A stretch of 64,000 nucleotides of DNA from Panax quinquefolius (Eukaryota > Streptophyta > Magnoliopsida > Apiales > Araliaceae). Below are positions 24,381 through 35,768 of the stretch, piece by piece; within the stretch, counting starts at the first letter, position 1; every line of letters starts with the position of its first letter. The translations under genes were made by a program, and so were the position numbers. The notes under the pieces were generated by a model, which worked only from the letters and a program-made list of their open reading frames with translations, was not told where the DNA came from and did not search any database. Where the stretch lies: NCBI GenBank assembly GCA_020205615.1, contig CM035165.1:85498005-85562004 (forward strand). Direction: 5' to 3'.

Positions 24381-24398
24381 TCCCCGGCAACGGCGCCA
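24381..24398 (-). promoter_or_regulatory. Athila-E primer binding site (tRNA-Asp)
   Basis: The + strand here reads TCCCCGGCAACGGCGCCA, which to my knowledge is the 3' end of plant tRNA-Asp including CCA. The element's RNA therefore pairs with that tRNA over 18 bases. Confidence 0.85.
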
Positions 24399-24404
24399 AA
24401 AACT

Positions 24405-25778
24405 TGTTGGGTAAAATCGATACGCGCAAAACACGCAAGTGTACGTGGTCAACAAGTAATAAAGTGATGAATAGAGTATCGTTCCCATAGAGACAATTTA
24501 GCAAGAAACTTAACTTCACAATTATCAATTTTCTAGTAATCCTAATTCTATTAAACTATTCAAATCAATGGTTTAAAATTATAGAAACTAAATTAAAAAT
24601 AAATAAAATACCACAAACCAAATCACCAATATCAAAATCTAGAATTCAAACTATTAATGGAGAATTAGACTTATGATTTCACCCTGAGTTTCACTCTGAT
24701 TTTAACACCTTTATTCCAATTCAATTCACTATCTTAGTTTATTAATCAAGAAAACGAATGTAGTATTAACCACCTCTCGATGCACTAATACCATATTAAC
24801 GTCAATCCACAATTAAGATAGAAATTCGTTAAACACCTAAATCAACCAACTCACTATATCTCTATGTGAACTGCAATTAAAGAAGGTTTAAGCTTAAGTT
24901 CTCTATTCGATTACATATGATGTTAAGCATATCTCTACCTTAACAATAATCAAAAATCTGCTATTGACAAAATTCATGACATATGCTATGTTAACTAGGT
25001 CTAGATTTGAATCTCCTCTCTCGATTCCATTCAAATCCACGAAGAATTATTGATCAGGCAATTCATAAATTCACGCTCGAATTAATATAGATAAACTGAA
25101 AATACTTTATTGAATTGGAAATCAAAGTTATAAAATCATCGTTTCACCCAAGGATCCATCACAAGTCTAAATAACAAATTAGTTCATAATGAATGAATTA
25201 AAAACTGAATAATATACTGAAAACATCCTTTCAATTACAAATAAAGACTAAGAAGAAGAATAATGAACCCCCTTCCCGTAGCCTCGAATTGCAACCGTCA
25301 CGAAATTCTCTAAAAATTACTCCTCCAAAGCTCGCACTTGAATCCTGGAATTAATCTCTGTAATAAGCTCCTTGTGTTGTATGATATGTATTTGCAACGT
25401 AATGTTAAGCTCCCCTTATGTTCTGGCCGAAATCTCCCTTTTCTAGAGTCCAGACACCTAATAAAGTCCTAAAAACCGTGCACCAGTAGACATCAAAACC
25501 AAACAGGAGAGTGCAGGAATCGGGACCCCGCCCGGCGAAGGTGCAAACTTTCAAAAAAGGCAGCCCGTGACTGCTAGGCTTCTGCTAAAGAAATTTTTTG
25601 CTTTCATGAGTTTTTCCACTTTTGCTCCAAAACTCCGCCATTCTTCACCACTTGCATCCATGACCACCCTACACATAAAATAACATGAAACGAGTGAAAA
25701 CGAACACAAAACACGAAGATAACTATGAATTTAAACTTGAAATGAATATCTATTCATGTATATTAAATCCACTTATCA
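24405..25778 (-). repeat. Athila-E right LTR (5' LTR)
   Basis: It starts TGTTGGGTAAAATCG seven bases from the primer site and ends CTTATCA beside the ATGAT duplication. Confidence 0.92.
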
Positions 25779-25783
25779 ATGAT

Positions 25784-27474
25784 CATTCTAATGAGATCTA
25801 AATTCTTATAAAGCTTAAAACAAAAATAGTTCCCAATCGTTGGATTACTAAATTGGGGATTAGTGAATCCGGATAGAATGATACATACGTTGCTTGCTCA
25901 TTGGATGAGGATGATTGATCTCATGATCATTTGTGTAGAGACACTAAAGCAAGTATGTAGGTACTTATTAGAGAATAAGTTCACTGAACATGGCTCGCTA
26001 AGGAATACCTAATGGAGTTTTACTTGCTTGTCAATAGGAATTCCTGTAGTGATAGTAGTACAAGTGATCCTTGGACTTGAGAGCATCATAGTATCTTGTG
26101 TATGATGAGTTATACTTTGACTTATTCCTTAAGACCCTTAGGGTATAATGCTTGGGTATAATAAGTTGTATATGGAGATAATGTATGATCAATAAAGAAT
26201 CTACCACTTCTAGTAAAAGAAGAGAAATGTCCTATGTGATTCGATAAATGACAACCCAGTAGTCCTTGGCCAAGGCAAAATGAAATTAGAAAGGAGTTTC
26301 TAATTTGTATTATATGGTGTTGTGCATTTAAGAGTTGAAATACATATAATTAAATAAAATAAGACTTGACAGTAATTCCATGTCTTATATTTAATTGGGA
26401 CATTGTATGGTGGAAGGATTGAATTGTACGGTAACTATTTACTCAAAGGTTCTTTTATGATTAATGTTGCAATCTATATTATCCGGAAAGTCGTTAATTG
26501 CTAGGGAGGCTTATCCCTATTGTAGAATAAATATTATTTATTTAAATAAATTAATAATTTAATTTATTTATTTAAATAAGATTAGAATTGTTCTAATTGA
26601 TTTATTCACAACCGGTTTAATATAGAGAACTTAAAGGGTCACACCATAAAAGGAAGAATAATTATTAAGAAGTTAATGGCATAATCGTAATAATAAGTTA
26701 AGTATATTTAATTTAATCTATGGTGATAGAATAAATTAAATAGCTTAATATTATTATTTAATATTTTGGAAATATTAAATATAAATTAATAAGAGGAGTC
26801 TTATTATTATTATTACTATTATTATTATTATTTAATTCTTAAAGGAGTTTGAAAATTAATTAATAAAAGTACTCTCATATATCCTAATAAGATTAGGAGG
26901 CTAATTAATTAAAAGATTTTAATTAATTATTTCTAATAAGATTGGGAGCATAATTAATTAAATGAGATTAATTAATTAAAATAAAAAACCAATTCCTTAA
27001 TTGTTAAGGAGGGTTGCCCACATCTATAAATAAGAGGAGTCTTATTATGGGTGTAGAGTTGTTGTTGACTTTTTCACAACATACGTAATTTCAATAGTTG
27101 GGAGAGTACGCTTTTTTTATAAGAGATAGAAAAACTAGGGTTTTGCCAAACACCCATCTTCTTGGATCTTTCTTCTTCCTTGGTGGATCACCTCTAGAGG
27201 CCGAACACTTGGGTGACTAACGTTGATCAAAGGAAGGAACCAAACCCGGTGGATTCAAGTTGAACGCGAAAAGGATTAGAGGTGAACTTGTACTTGAGGA
27301 AGCTCGAATCTTAAAGGGTATGATTCTTGTTCTTCATATCTTTTCGTTTAATTAATAATTGTGCATAAAGGGTGATCCGGGTATATGGTTTGTAAAATTT
27401 TAAAACTCTAATTTTTCACGTTTAAACTTATTTTATGCAATTTGATCAAGGTTCATGAATATTACAAACCTAAC
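25784..27474 (+). repeat. Copia-C left LTR, second part
   Basis: It continues the LTR with CATTCTAATGAGATC and ends near CCTAAC beside the primer-site-like sequence. It matches 32934-34627. Confidence 0.9.
27025..27032 (+). promoter_or_regulatory. TATA box in Copia-C left LTR (5' LTR)
   Basis: TATAAATA in CATCTATAAATAAGAGG lies in the element's orientation, and the right LTR has the same box at 34177-34184. Transcription would be expected to begin near 27055-27065. Confidence 0.6.
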
Positions 27475-27476
27475 GG

Positions 27477-27488
27477 TGGCATCGAGCC
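27477..27488 (+). promoter_or_regulatory. Copia-C primer binding site, degenerate
   Basis: TGGCATCGAGCC resembles TGGTATCAGAGCC (initiator tRNA-Met) with one substitution and one missing base, three bases after the LTR end. Confidence 0.5.
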
Positions 27489-27754
27489 AAACCTTTATGC
27501 TAATTATTAATTGGTCGATTTAATATGTATATTGATATGTGTTTAGAACAATTTAATTGGGCATAATTTTATCAGATAAAATTTATTTAAAAAAAACTAA
27601 AGCATGTTATAAATCGCAGACGTGCTTCACTTGGATTACTATGAAGTATCATATATGAGAATTATATATATCCTGGACATGCTCTCATTATTTACTTGCT
27701 TCAAGGAATCAAATAATATATATAAGTAATTCACGTGGTTCTGCTATTAAGTTA

Positions 27755-27759
<5 letters not shown>

Positions 27760-27799
<40 letters not shown>
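27760..27799. repeat. TA microsatellite
   Basis: About 20 TA dinucleotides lie in the Copia-C leader. A second, shorter run lies at 27872-27891. Confidence 0.9.
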
Positions 27800-27802
<3 letters not shown>

Positions 27803-28046
27803 TTAGATATATTGTATATATATGATCCTGATTACTTATTTGTAATATTATATATACAATATATTACTTGATATATATATATATATATATATTAATTATT
27901 TTATAATTAAAATAAAATATTTATTTTAATCTTAAAATAAAATATTTATTTTAATCTTAAAATTAGATTTCATGCTAACTAATTAGAGTTGGAATTGGAT
28001 TCCATGTTAACTAATTGGAGTTGAAATTAGATTTCATGTTTCCTTA

Positions 28047-28240
28047 AATAAAGGAGTTTATTTAGATATAAAATAAAATTTCATATTATTCAAAATAAAA
28101 GAGTTTATTTGTGAATAGGAAAGAGAATCCTAATTTTCTTAAATAAATGAGTTTATTTAGATATGGAATAAGATTTCATATTATTCAAAATAAAAGAGTT
28201 TATTTGTGAATAGGAAAGAGAATTCGTGTTTCCTTTAGTA
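28047..28240. repeat. Two-copy tandem duplication, period about 95 bp
   Basis: The block from AAGGAGTTTATTTAGATAT through GTGAATAGGAAAGAGAAT occurs twice in direct succession with few differences. Confidence 0.75.
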
Positions 28241-28876
28241 AGGAGTTTTTTTTTAACTTGGAATTGGATTCCATAATTAATTAAAATAAATGAGATTATT
28301 TTGATTAAAGAATTTGATTAAAATAAAATAGTTTATTTTATTCAAAATTGGATAAATTAAAATAAAATAGTTTTATTTTGATTTAAATTTGGATTAAAAT
28401 AAAGGAGTTTATTTTGATTCAAAATTAGATTTTATACTAACTAAATTTGCCCATTAAATGACATCAATATATATATTGAATGTTTATTATTCATGAGATG
28501 AATGTTATTTATTGATGCGTATGATTGATGTGTATGATAATAAATGGGATTGGTTATGACTATTGACCAATGTGATTGGATTTTATTTTAGTTGGATGCA
28601 TGAATGTATGAGTTTTATTAAATGGGGTCTGCGTGCACTCGCCTTCTCTAATTTTTCTTAATATAAATTCTAACTCCTCCTATGTACTTTCCCTCGATCA
28701 CGATCAAGGTTTCTATTTATTTTAAATAGTTTTGTAATATGATTAGTTAGAATTATTTTGAAGAATTGGAGATCAAGGAGCAAGGAGCACTTGAAGACCC
28801 GTTTGTAATGGAGCCCGGGTTTAAATGTAATAGTTATATTTAAATATTAATTCTTGCACCCCCTAGGTTTTGACCT

Positions 28877-28908
28877 TTTGGTTCACTTGGTGGCTCTAGT
28901 GAACCAAA
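28877..28908 (+). other. Perfect 11-bp hairpin in Copia-C leader
   Basis: Arms TTTGGTTCACT and AGTGAACCAAA enclose the ten-base loop TGGTGGCTCT. The loop is complementary over seven bases to GCCACCA in the loop at 29328-29334. Confidence 0.8.
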
Positions 28909-29072
28909 CTATATGTACATGTTTATACTATATATATTATATATTATGCAAACATGCTTCGCATGCTAATTAATATAGCGTGTATTTTATATATATATAT
29001 ATATGTGCATGTATTAAACAAGATGAGACAAATTAATAACAAACCCTCAAATATTTTATATTAAGTCCTAAG

Positions 29073-29450
29073 CGTTCAAAGATATTTGGAATATCGAACG
29101 TCGCCTTCTAGCATGATAAAATTAATAGAGTATTAAATATTTAATATGAGTTTGTTATGTCACCACAAGGCAAGTATTAAGTATTTAAGATGTTAATTTA
29201 TCACATTTGATGCTTATAAAGAAAATTGAACAATATTGTTTTGTTGTGTCACCACAAGGACAATATTTTTTTTTTTGAATATATGGAGTGCTAGTTGACT
29301 TAACTTGGATAATTTTGATTCGGATGTGCCACCACTTGATCAAAATAATCTAAGAGACAAAATACAAGGAGTTACATAGTTGATGTAATTGACAAGAGTT
29401 GTCTACCTATTTATTTATATATAGTTTGTTGTGTTACCACAAGGCTATAT
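29073..29450 (+). other. Series of stem-loops with recurring TGTCACCACAAGG loop
   Basis: Four units carry the loop words TGTCACCACAAGG, TGTCACCACAAGG, TGTGCCACCACTTG and TGTTACCACAAGG, near 29158, 29247, 29325 and 29431. Each is flanked by a different inverted pair: TTAATA/TATTAA, AATATTGT/ACAATATT, ATTTTGAT/ATCAAAAT and TATATAG/CTATATA. A fifth stem without the loop, GATATT/AATATC extended by CGTTC/GAACG, precedes them at 29073-29100. The stems differ while the loop is kept, which suggests RNA structure rather than simple duplication. Confidence 0.65.
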
Positions 29451-29646
29451 ACATTTGAAATGGGATCCTTATTCTCACAAGCATATATTTAATTAGATAT
29501 TGCCGAATAATATATTGAGGGTAATAGAGTTTGATGAAAATAGTGGGAGATACCAATTTAAAATAAGACCTAATTTATTTTGGTAATTAATAAAAGAATG
29601 TATGCTAAAATATTGTTAATTACAAATTCATTTACAGAATTTTACA

Positions 29647-30440
29647 ATGTCTAAATTACTATCACTGCGAAGTATATTAGATGCTATTTAATCGGATCGA
29701 ATTAAACGGATTGGTTAAGGAATTTGAGAATAGTTCTCATGGCTGAAAAGCTATCTTATGTCCTTAATACGCCTATCCCTGTAATAGTTGCAGACAATGC
29801 CTCTGAGGAAGAGATTGTTACTTTTAGAAAGTGGCAAGATGATGCACTGTTGGCTCAATGCATTAGGCTCGCATCCATGAGTAACGAGCTTCAGTGTCAG
29901 CATGAAACTATGGATGCTCCTACTATATTCCTGCACATCAAGTAGTTGATGGTGAGGAAAGTAGGACTAATAGATATCAGATATCTATGGAGCTTTTTCG
30001 ATTTAGAATGACCAACGACACTACAGTACAGACACATGTCCTAAACATGATCAATTTGATTGAACAATTAGGACAATGGGTTTTGTCATGGATGGAGATT
30101 TGAACCAAGATTTGATCTTGCACTCACTCCCGGACTCCATTCACAATTATTGTGAATTTTTCATATGAACAAGCTAGATATCAGCTTCGCTGATTTGCTT
30201 AACATGTTGAAAAATGATGAGAGTCACTTTTCAACCAAGAAAGACCAAGTCTTACTGGTAGGGGCCAAAGAATCTTCTGAAAAGAAGAACAATTCTAAGA
30301 AGGTAAATAGAAAAGGCAAAAATAAAGGATAATAAGAACAAAACTGATACAGATAGCAAAGGAATTTGCTTCCACTGCAATAAGCCTGGACACTGGAAAG
30401 AAACTGCGAGAAGCATCTTGTAGAGGCTAACCAAAGAAGC
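29647..30440 (+). pseudogene. Copia-C gag
   Basis: Gag starts at ATG 29647 with MSKLLSLRSILDA, a common opening of one group of copia Gags, and is broken after 14 codons. A shifted frame gives NLRIVLMAEKLSYVLNTPIP-like sequence and the WQDDALLAQCIRLASMSNEL block (29724-29945). Later shifted pieces show VLNMINLIEQLG and a lysine-rich stretch. The zinc knuckle reads CFHCNKPGHW near 30367-30396, but its last cysteine is lost (KETAR). The protein would bind and package element RNA. It is clearly non-functional. Confidence 0.7.
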
Positions 30441-30499
30441 TTAGTGAAGCTTCGGTTACAATACAATTTTGTTCATGATTTAAAATAAATTTTTCTTTA

Positions 30500-32700
30500 A
30501 GTGATAAAGGTTCTACTTGGGTATTGGATACCGACTTTGGTTATCATAAATATAGATTTATGAAGGGACCAAGCAAAAGTAGAAATCTAAACAAATATAA
30601 GTGATCCTATGTGTGGGAAATGAAGCAAAGGTTGCCACATTAGCCATAGAAATTTATATTTTAGCAATGCCTACGGGCAAATCTATTAAGTCAATAAGTT
30701 GTTATTGTATTCCAGTTCTTGTTAGAAATATTATTTCCATTTTATTGTTGGACAATGAAATCTTTGGTATTATATTTAAGAACAATTGTTGTTCTATTTA
30801 TAATAATAATATTTCGTATAGAACTGAAATATTACTTAATAGATTTTGTGTACTTGACTTACGTGTAAATATATTTTGCAAATTGAACAAACTAGTATAA
30901 AAGAAGGAGATGATCATTCAAAGAGTTGAATATGTGTATTTGTTGAAATACATGTATGAATTATTTGAAAGGTTCAAAGAATTCATAAGTGAAACAAATT
31001 GGCAAAGTATTAAGATTATTTGATTAGATCAAGGAATAAATACTTGTGCAATAAGTTTCTAGATCATCTCAAATGGTTTTCTTGTAATGGACGCCTCCTG
31101 ATACGCAATAATTAATTGATGTATCTGAAATGAAAAATTGTACCTTGTTGGACATGGTAAGGTCCATAATGATTTTACCGACATTCCAATATCCTTCTGG
31201 GGTCATGTCCTAGAAATGGCTGTATATCTACGAAAAAGTTAACCTCAAAATCCAGTCCCAAGACTCTATAAAAGTTATGGACAGGGAGGATTCTTAATCT
31301 TAAGTATGTTAAGATAAAGGGTTGTCCAACTTATGTGAAAAGGTTTGAAAGGATAAGCTTGGAACAAAATTTGACAAGTACAGATTTGTGGGACATCCTA
31401 AAGTAAATTTAGGGTATATGTTCTATAGTCCTACTTAGCAAAAGGTGTTTGTTGCGAAACACGCTACCTTCTAAGATAAAGGTGTTTATCATTGAAGGGG
31501 CTAGTGGGAGGATAATAGAATCTTGAAGAGTTCAAGAACCATAAAATACTATAAGTCAAATAAGAGGAACTTGTAGATGTACCTATCAGACTACAAACCG
31601 AATCGTAAATCGAATAAGATCAAGATACCGGGAGGTATGGATTCATCATGAATGATGATGATGAGTACGCATCATAGAAGATGATGATCCAAATATATAT
31701 CTGATGAGGGAAGAGTTGTAGACACTTTCAGAGAAATGGATTGAAGCAAGTTTCTCAAAAATGGAACATTCGTTTTGACGAGACAATCAAAAGAGTTTGA
31801 TTTTATCAAAAACAAGAATGAACCTAGTGTGTACAAAAGGGTCAGTGGGAGCGTCGTGACATTCCTAGTATTATATGTTGATATACTATGGATAAAGGAA
31901 TGACATACCAATGCTACAATCAGTAAAGAAAAAGTTATCTAAACATTTTCCATGAATGATTTGGGAAGAGTATCGTAATTGGGGATACAAATCTATATAG
32001 ATAGATTTAAGAGGATGCTCGACTTAACCCAAAGAACGTATATTCATTTGATGCTAAAATCATTTAGCATGGAAAACTCCAAGAGATGTCTCATGTTGAT
32101 GAGCCATGGAGTGAATCTCTCTTAATAGTCCCCATAGACTCCTGAAAAGAGAGATCGCATGAGTGAAAATCATGTATACAATGAAATATATGAGACCTGA
32201 TGATGATCAGTCATATTCTGGAGAAGTTCACTGTGAGTCAGTGAAAGCATCTTAAAGTATTTTACCGGCACTAAAGATGTGATCATATTCATGGTGGGTC
32301 GAAATTAAAACTAGAGGGCTTAATAGACTCAAGTTTTTTAGACAGAACAAGACGACAGAAAATCCATTTTAAGGTTAAGGGTTACCTTGAATAATTGGTG
32401 CGATGAATTGAAAGGTTCCAAACAAAGAAAGAGTTCTTTGGTTTAGTGATAAAGACAAAGTATATAACTATAAATGAAGCTACAAGTTGATTGTTTGGAT
32501 GAAAAGTTCATTACAGAACTAGGAATAGTTCCTAAGTCTCATCTTGGATCTAAACATGTATTGTGGCACTTTCATTTGATTATAAGAATCATTGAAAGAT
32601 GAGAAATCACTATAGAGTTAGTGGACTCTCAAGAACAACATTACATATCCATTTAACTAAAGCTTATCCAACAGCAGGATAATCATCACTTAGAGAAGAA
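30500..32700 (+). pseudogene. Copia-C pol remnant (protease to RNase H)
   Basis: Short recognisable blocks appear in copia order across many frames. The protease region reads STWVLDTDFGYH, where a Gly/Cys-containing active site would be expected. Integrase remnants read DIPISFWGHVL and DKYRFVGHPKVNLGYMFYSP. The RT shows LYVDILWI, in which the YVDD motif is lost, and MNDLGRVS. A terminal piece resembles the RNase H end. No frame exceeds 100 codons. The decay is far greater than the roughly 3% difference between the LTRs. Confidence 0.65.
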
Positions 32701-32730
32701 GGGTATAAGATACCATGGCGATTGGCTTTA

Positions 32731-32745
32731 GTGCAAGTAGGAGAT
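32731..32745 (+). promoter_or_regulatory. Copia-C polypurine tract
   Basis: GTGCAAGTAGGAGAT lies directly before the LTR start TGAAAG. It resembles the GCAAGTGGGAGAT tract common in copia elements, with one change inside the G run. Confidence 0.6.
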
Positions 32746-34628
32746 TGAAAGTAGTATGCACATAAGCCAATCATGTTTGACGATAAAGCATATACTTTGT
32801 AACAATCTTATTCATTTATTAATAAAAAGTATTAATTTATTAAAGGCTTTTAATTATCTACATAATGCTGTTTTATAATATATGATAAACCCATAGTTTT
32901 AAGCAATGCTTTTAGAATAATGATGATGATCATTCTAATGAGATCTAAATTCTTATAAAGCTTAAAACTAAAATAGTTCCCAATCGTTGGATTACTAAAT
33001 TGGGGATTAGTGAATCTGGATAGATTGGTACATACGTTGCTTGCTCATTGGATGAGGATGATTGATCTCATGATCATTTATGTAGAGACACTAAAGAAAG
33101 TATGTAGGTGCTTATTAGAGAATAGTTTCACTGAACGTGGCTCACTAAGGAATACCTAATGGAGTTTTACTTGTCATCAATAGAATTCTCAGAGTGATAG
33201 TAAGTCAAGTGATCCTTGCACTTGAGATCATCATAGTATCTTGTGTATGATGAGTTATACTTTGACTTATTCCTTAAGACCCTTAGGGTATATCAAAGGG
33301 TATGCTTGGGTATAATAAGTTGTACATAGAGATAATGTATGATCAATAAAGAATCTACCACTTCTAGTAAAAGAAGAGAAATGTTCTATGTGATTCGATA
33401 AATGAAAATCCAGTAGTCCTTGGCCAAGGCAAAATGAAATTAGAAAGGAGTTTCTAATTTGCATTATATGGTGTTGTGCATTTAAGAGTCGAAATACATA
33501 TAATTAAATAAAATAAGACTTGACAGTAATTCCATGTCTTATATTTAATTGAGACATTGTATGGTGGAAGGATTGAATTGTACGGTAACTATTTACTCAA
33601 ATGTTCTTTTATGATTAATGTTGAAATCTATATTATATGGAAAGTCGTTGATTGCTAGGGAGGCTTATCCCTATTGTAGAATAAATATTATTTATTTAAA
33701 TAAATTAATAATTTAATTTATTTATTTAAATAAGATTAGAATTTTTCTAATTGATTTATTCACAACCGGTTTAATATGGAGAACCTAAAGGGTCACACCA
33801 TAAAAGGAAGAATAATTATTTAAGAAGTTAATGGCATAATCGTAATAATAAGTTAAGTATATTTAATTTAATCTATGGTGATAGAATAAATTAAATAGCT
33901 TAATATTTATTATTTAATATTTTGGAAATATTAAATATAAATTAATAAGAGGAGTCTTATTATTATTATTACTATTATTATTATTTAATTCCTAAAGGAG
34001 TTTAGAAATTAATTAATAAAAGTACTCTCATATATCCTAATAAGATTAGAGGCTAATTAATTAAAAGATTTTAATTAATTATTCTTAATAAGATTAGGAG
34101 CATAATTAATTAAATGAGTTTAATTAATTAAAATAAAAAACCAATTCCTAAATTGTTAAGGAGGGTTGCCCACATCTATAAATAAGAGGAGTCTTATTAT
34201 GGGTGTAGAGTTGTTGTTGACTTTTTCACAACATACGTAATTCCAATAGTTGGGGGAGTACGCTCTTTTTCTATGAGAGATAGAAAAATTAGAGTTTTGC
34301 CAAACATCCATCTTCTTGGATCTTTCTTCTTCCTTGGTGGATCACCTCTAGAGGCCAAACACTTGGGTGGCTAACGTTGATCAAAGGAAGGAACCAAATC
34401 CGGTGGATTCAAGTTGAACGCGAAAAGGATTGGAGGTGAACTTGTACCTGAGGAAGCTCGAATCTTCAAGAGTATGATCCTTGTTCTTCATATCTTTTCG
34501 TTTAATTAATAATTATGCATAAAGGGTGATCCGGGTATATGGTTTGTAAAATTTTAAAACTCTGATTTTCCATGTTTCCGCTAATTTTATGCAATTTGAT
34601 TGCGTTCATGAATATTACAAACCTAACA
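32746..34628 (+). repeat. Copia-C right LTR (3' LTR), about 1.88 kb
   Basis: It starts TGAAAGTAG and ends CCTAACA, and is uninterrupted. A TATA box lies at 34177-34184. Confidence 0.92.
34177..34184 (+). promoter_or_regulatory. TATA box in Copia-C right LTR
   Basis: TATAAATA in CATCTATAAATAAGAGG, identical in context to the box in the left LTR. Confidence 0.6.
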
Positions 34629-35146
34629 TTATAACCTATATAAACACTTATCAAGTTTAATTAGTTCGGTCTAGTTGGACTTCGGTCCATACTCGGTGTT
34701 CTGGTCACCCTTATCCGTCAACTAGCACAGTTATTATCAATTAAACTTGCTCTCTAAGCTTCAATATTATTTTAGATAAGTCAATTATCATTTATAATAT
34801 TTTTCGGAAGCTTCTAATAATTTATAAACAATTATTATTATTTATAATAATTTTTCAAACACTTAAATCATTTTTAAATGATTTAATTATCAAATAATGT
34901 TATTATCATTAATATTTAATAATATAAAAATATTAATATTATCATTAATATTTAATAATTATAAATATTAAAGAAAAATATTCCAATTGGTCAAAAATTA
35001 TTTTTCATAATTTTAAATAATTTTTAAAACCAATTTTATTAATTTTTATAATTTATTTCTATTTTTAAATAATTTCTAGAAAATCAGAAATTAAAATAAA
35101 TGAAAACCGTCGCTAAAGCTTATAAAGACACTTGTCTGTCGTCTTA

Positions 35147-35170
35147 GGTGTTCTTGAGCTCAAGAACACC
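35147..35170. repeat. 24-bp perfect palindrome in Gypsy-B left LTR
   Basis: Arm GGTGTTCTTGAG is followed directly by its reverse complement CTCAAGAACACC with no spacer. The right LTR copy at 42360-42383 has a single mismatch at the outermost base. Confidence 0.92.
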
Positions 35171-35353
35171 GTCAGACCCGAGTTCAAGGGTCAAGGTTTC
35201 ACCGGATTTAATTCTCAGTGTAATTCGATTATGGGCTAGCTTTAACTGTGATCGTGTAGTGGAAATGTCACTCTACAATATCCAATCCAAATCATGGCCA
35301 TACAACAAACAAATAATTAGATCTAGCCTCTCAAAGTCATTGTCAGATCACAT

Positions 35354-35383
35354 CTGGGTTTTCTGGGTAACCCAGAAACCCAG
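35354..35383. repeat. 30-bp imperfect palindrome in Gypsy-B left LTR
   Basis: Outer arms CTGGG and CCCAG enclose inner arms TTTCTGGGT and ACCCAGAAA, with one unpaired base. In the right LTR (42567-42596, approximately) the outer arms read CTAGG and CCTAG, so both arms changed together and pairing is kept. Confidence 0.88.
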
Positions 35384-35768
35384 ACAGTGTCGAGTTGACA
35401 ATTTCATGCTCAATTTAATCTATAATCTGGTCATGATTTTGGTGGTTTAATGGTTCAAAGTTACAATCTTTATGTTATAGAACATTCACATAGCAACACA
35501 TCAACTAAACAACAATAGATCCACTAGATATGCCTCGGTCAAACCCTGTCAGAGGGATGTTCATCCATTTTTCTAGAAATTCCTGAAACAGCTATCATGG
35601 TCAAGTAGGCTACTTTGACTGCTTGCTACATTCGATCGGTTGATCAATTACATGATATAAAGCCACGAATCTATAGTTAAGACAACAAGCTACAGATGTA
35701 TTACAACAAAACTTGTAAACACTGACAGATAAAAGTGCTTAAAGATGTTGTCAGACGTTGAAAATGAA

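Larger units (their letters stand above)
14021..25778 (-). mobile_element. Athila-E: Athila-type Ty3/gypsy element with accessory ORF
   Basis: LTRs at 14021-15392 and 24405-25778 begin TGTTGGGTAAAATCG and end CTTATCA. The ATGAT target duplication at 14016-14020 and 25779-25783 is exact. The primer site matches tRNA-Asp, and the purine tract reads AAGTTTGGGGGAT. Coding order on the - strand is gag, protease, RT, RNase H, integrase, then a separate accessory ORF, the layout of Athila elements. The first 300 bases of the LTRs differ at about eight positions. It is the innermost and so the youngest element of the stack. Confidence 0.93.
27489..29646 (+). other. Copia-C long leader between primer site and gag
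   Basis: This is about 2.2 kb of AT-rich non-coding sequence. It contains a TA microsatellite, a two-copy tandem duplication of about 95 bases, many short AATAAAGGAGTTTATTT-type words, a perfect 11-bp hairpin at 28877-28908, and a series of stem-loops with a recurring loop at 29073-29450. No ORF of note is present. Confidence 0.6.
13836..34628 (+). mobile_element. Copia-C: decayed Ty1/copia element, interrupted by Athila-E
   Basis: LTRs beginning TGAAAGTAGTATGCAC lie at 13836-14020 plus 25784-27474 and at 32746-34628. The flanks are TTTAT on the left and (A)TTAT on the right, and the uninterrupted right LTR of Gypsy-B near 41245 shows the empty site. Gag and pol remnants on the + strand are heavily frameshifted, while the LTRs differ by only about 3% in the sampled stretch. 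The element has an unusually long leader of about 2.2 kb. I could not assign a copia lineage. Confidence 0.88.

Noticed and set aside
24381..24398. A tRNA-Asp gene fragment
   Set aside because: Only the 18 bases of the tRNA 3' end are present, directly beside the LTR; this is the primer binding site.
34750..35060. AT-rich hairpins in the Gypsy-B LTR considered as a MITE
   Set aside because: No paired terminal repeats with a TA or TAA duplication could be defined. The AATAAT words are simple-sequence repeats.
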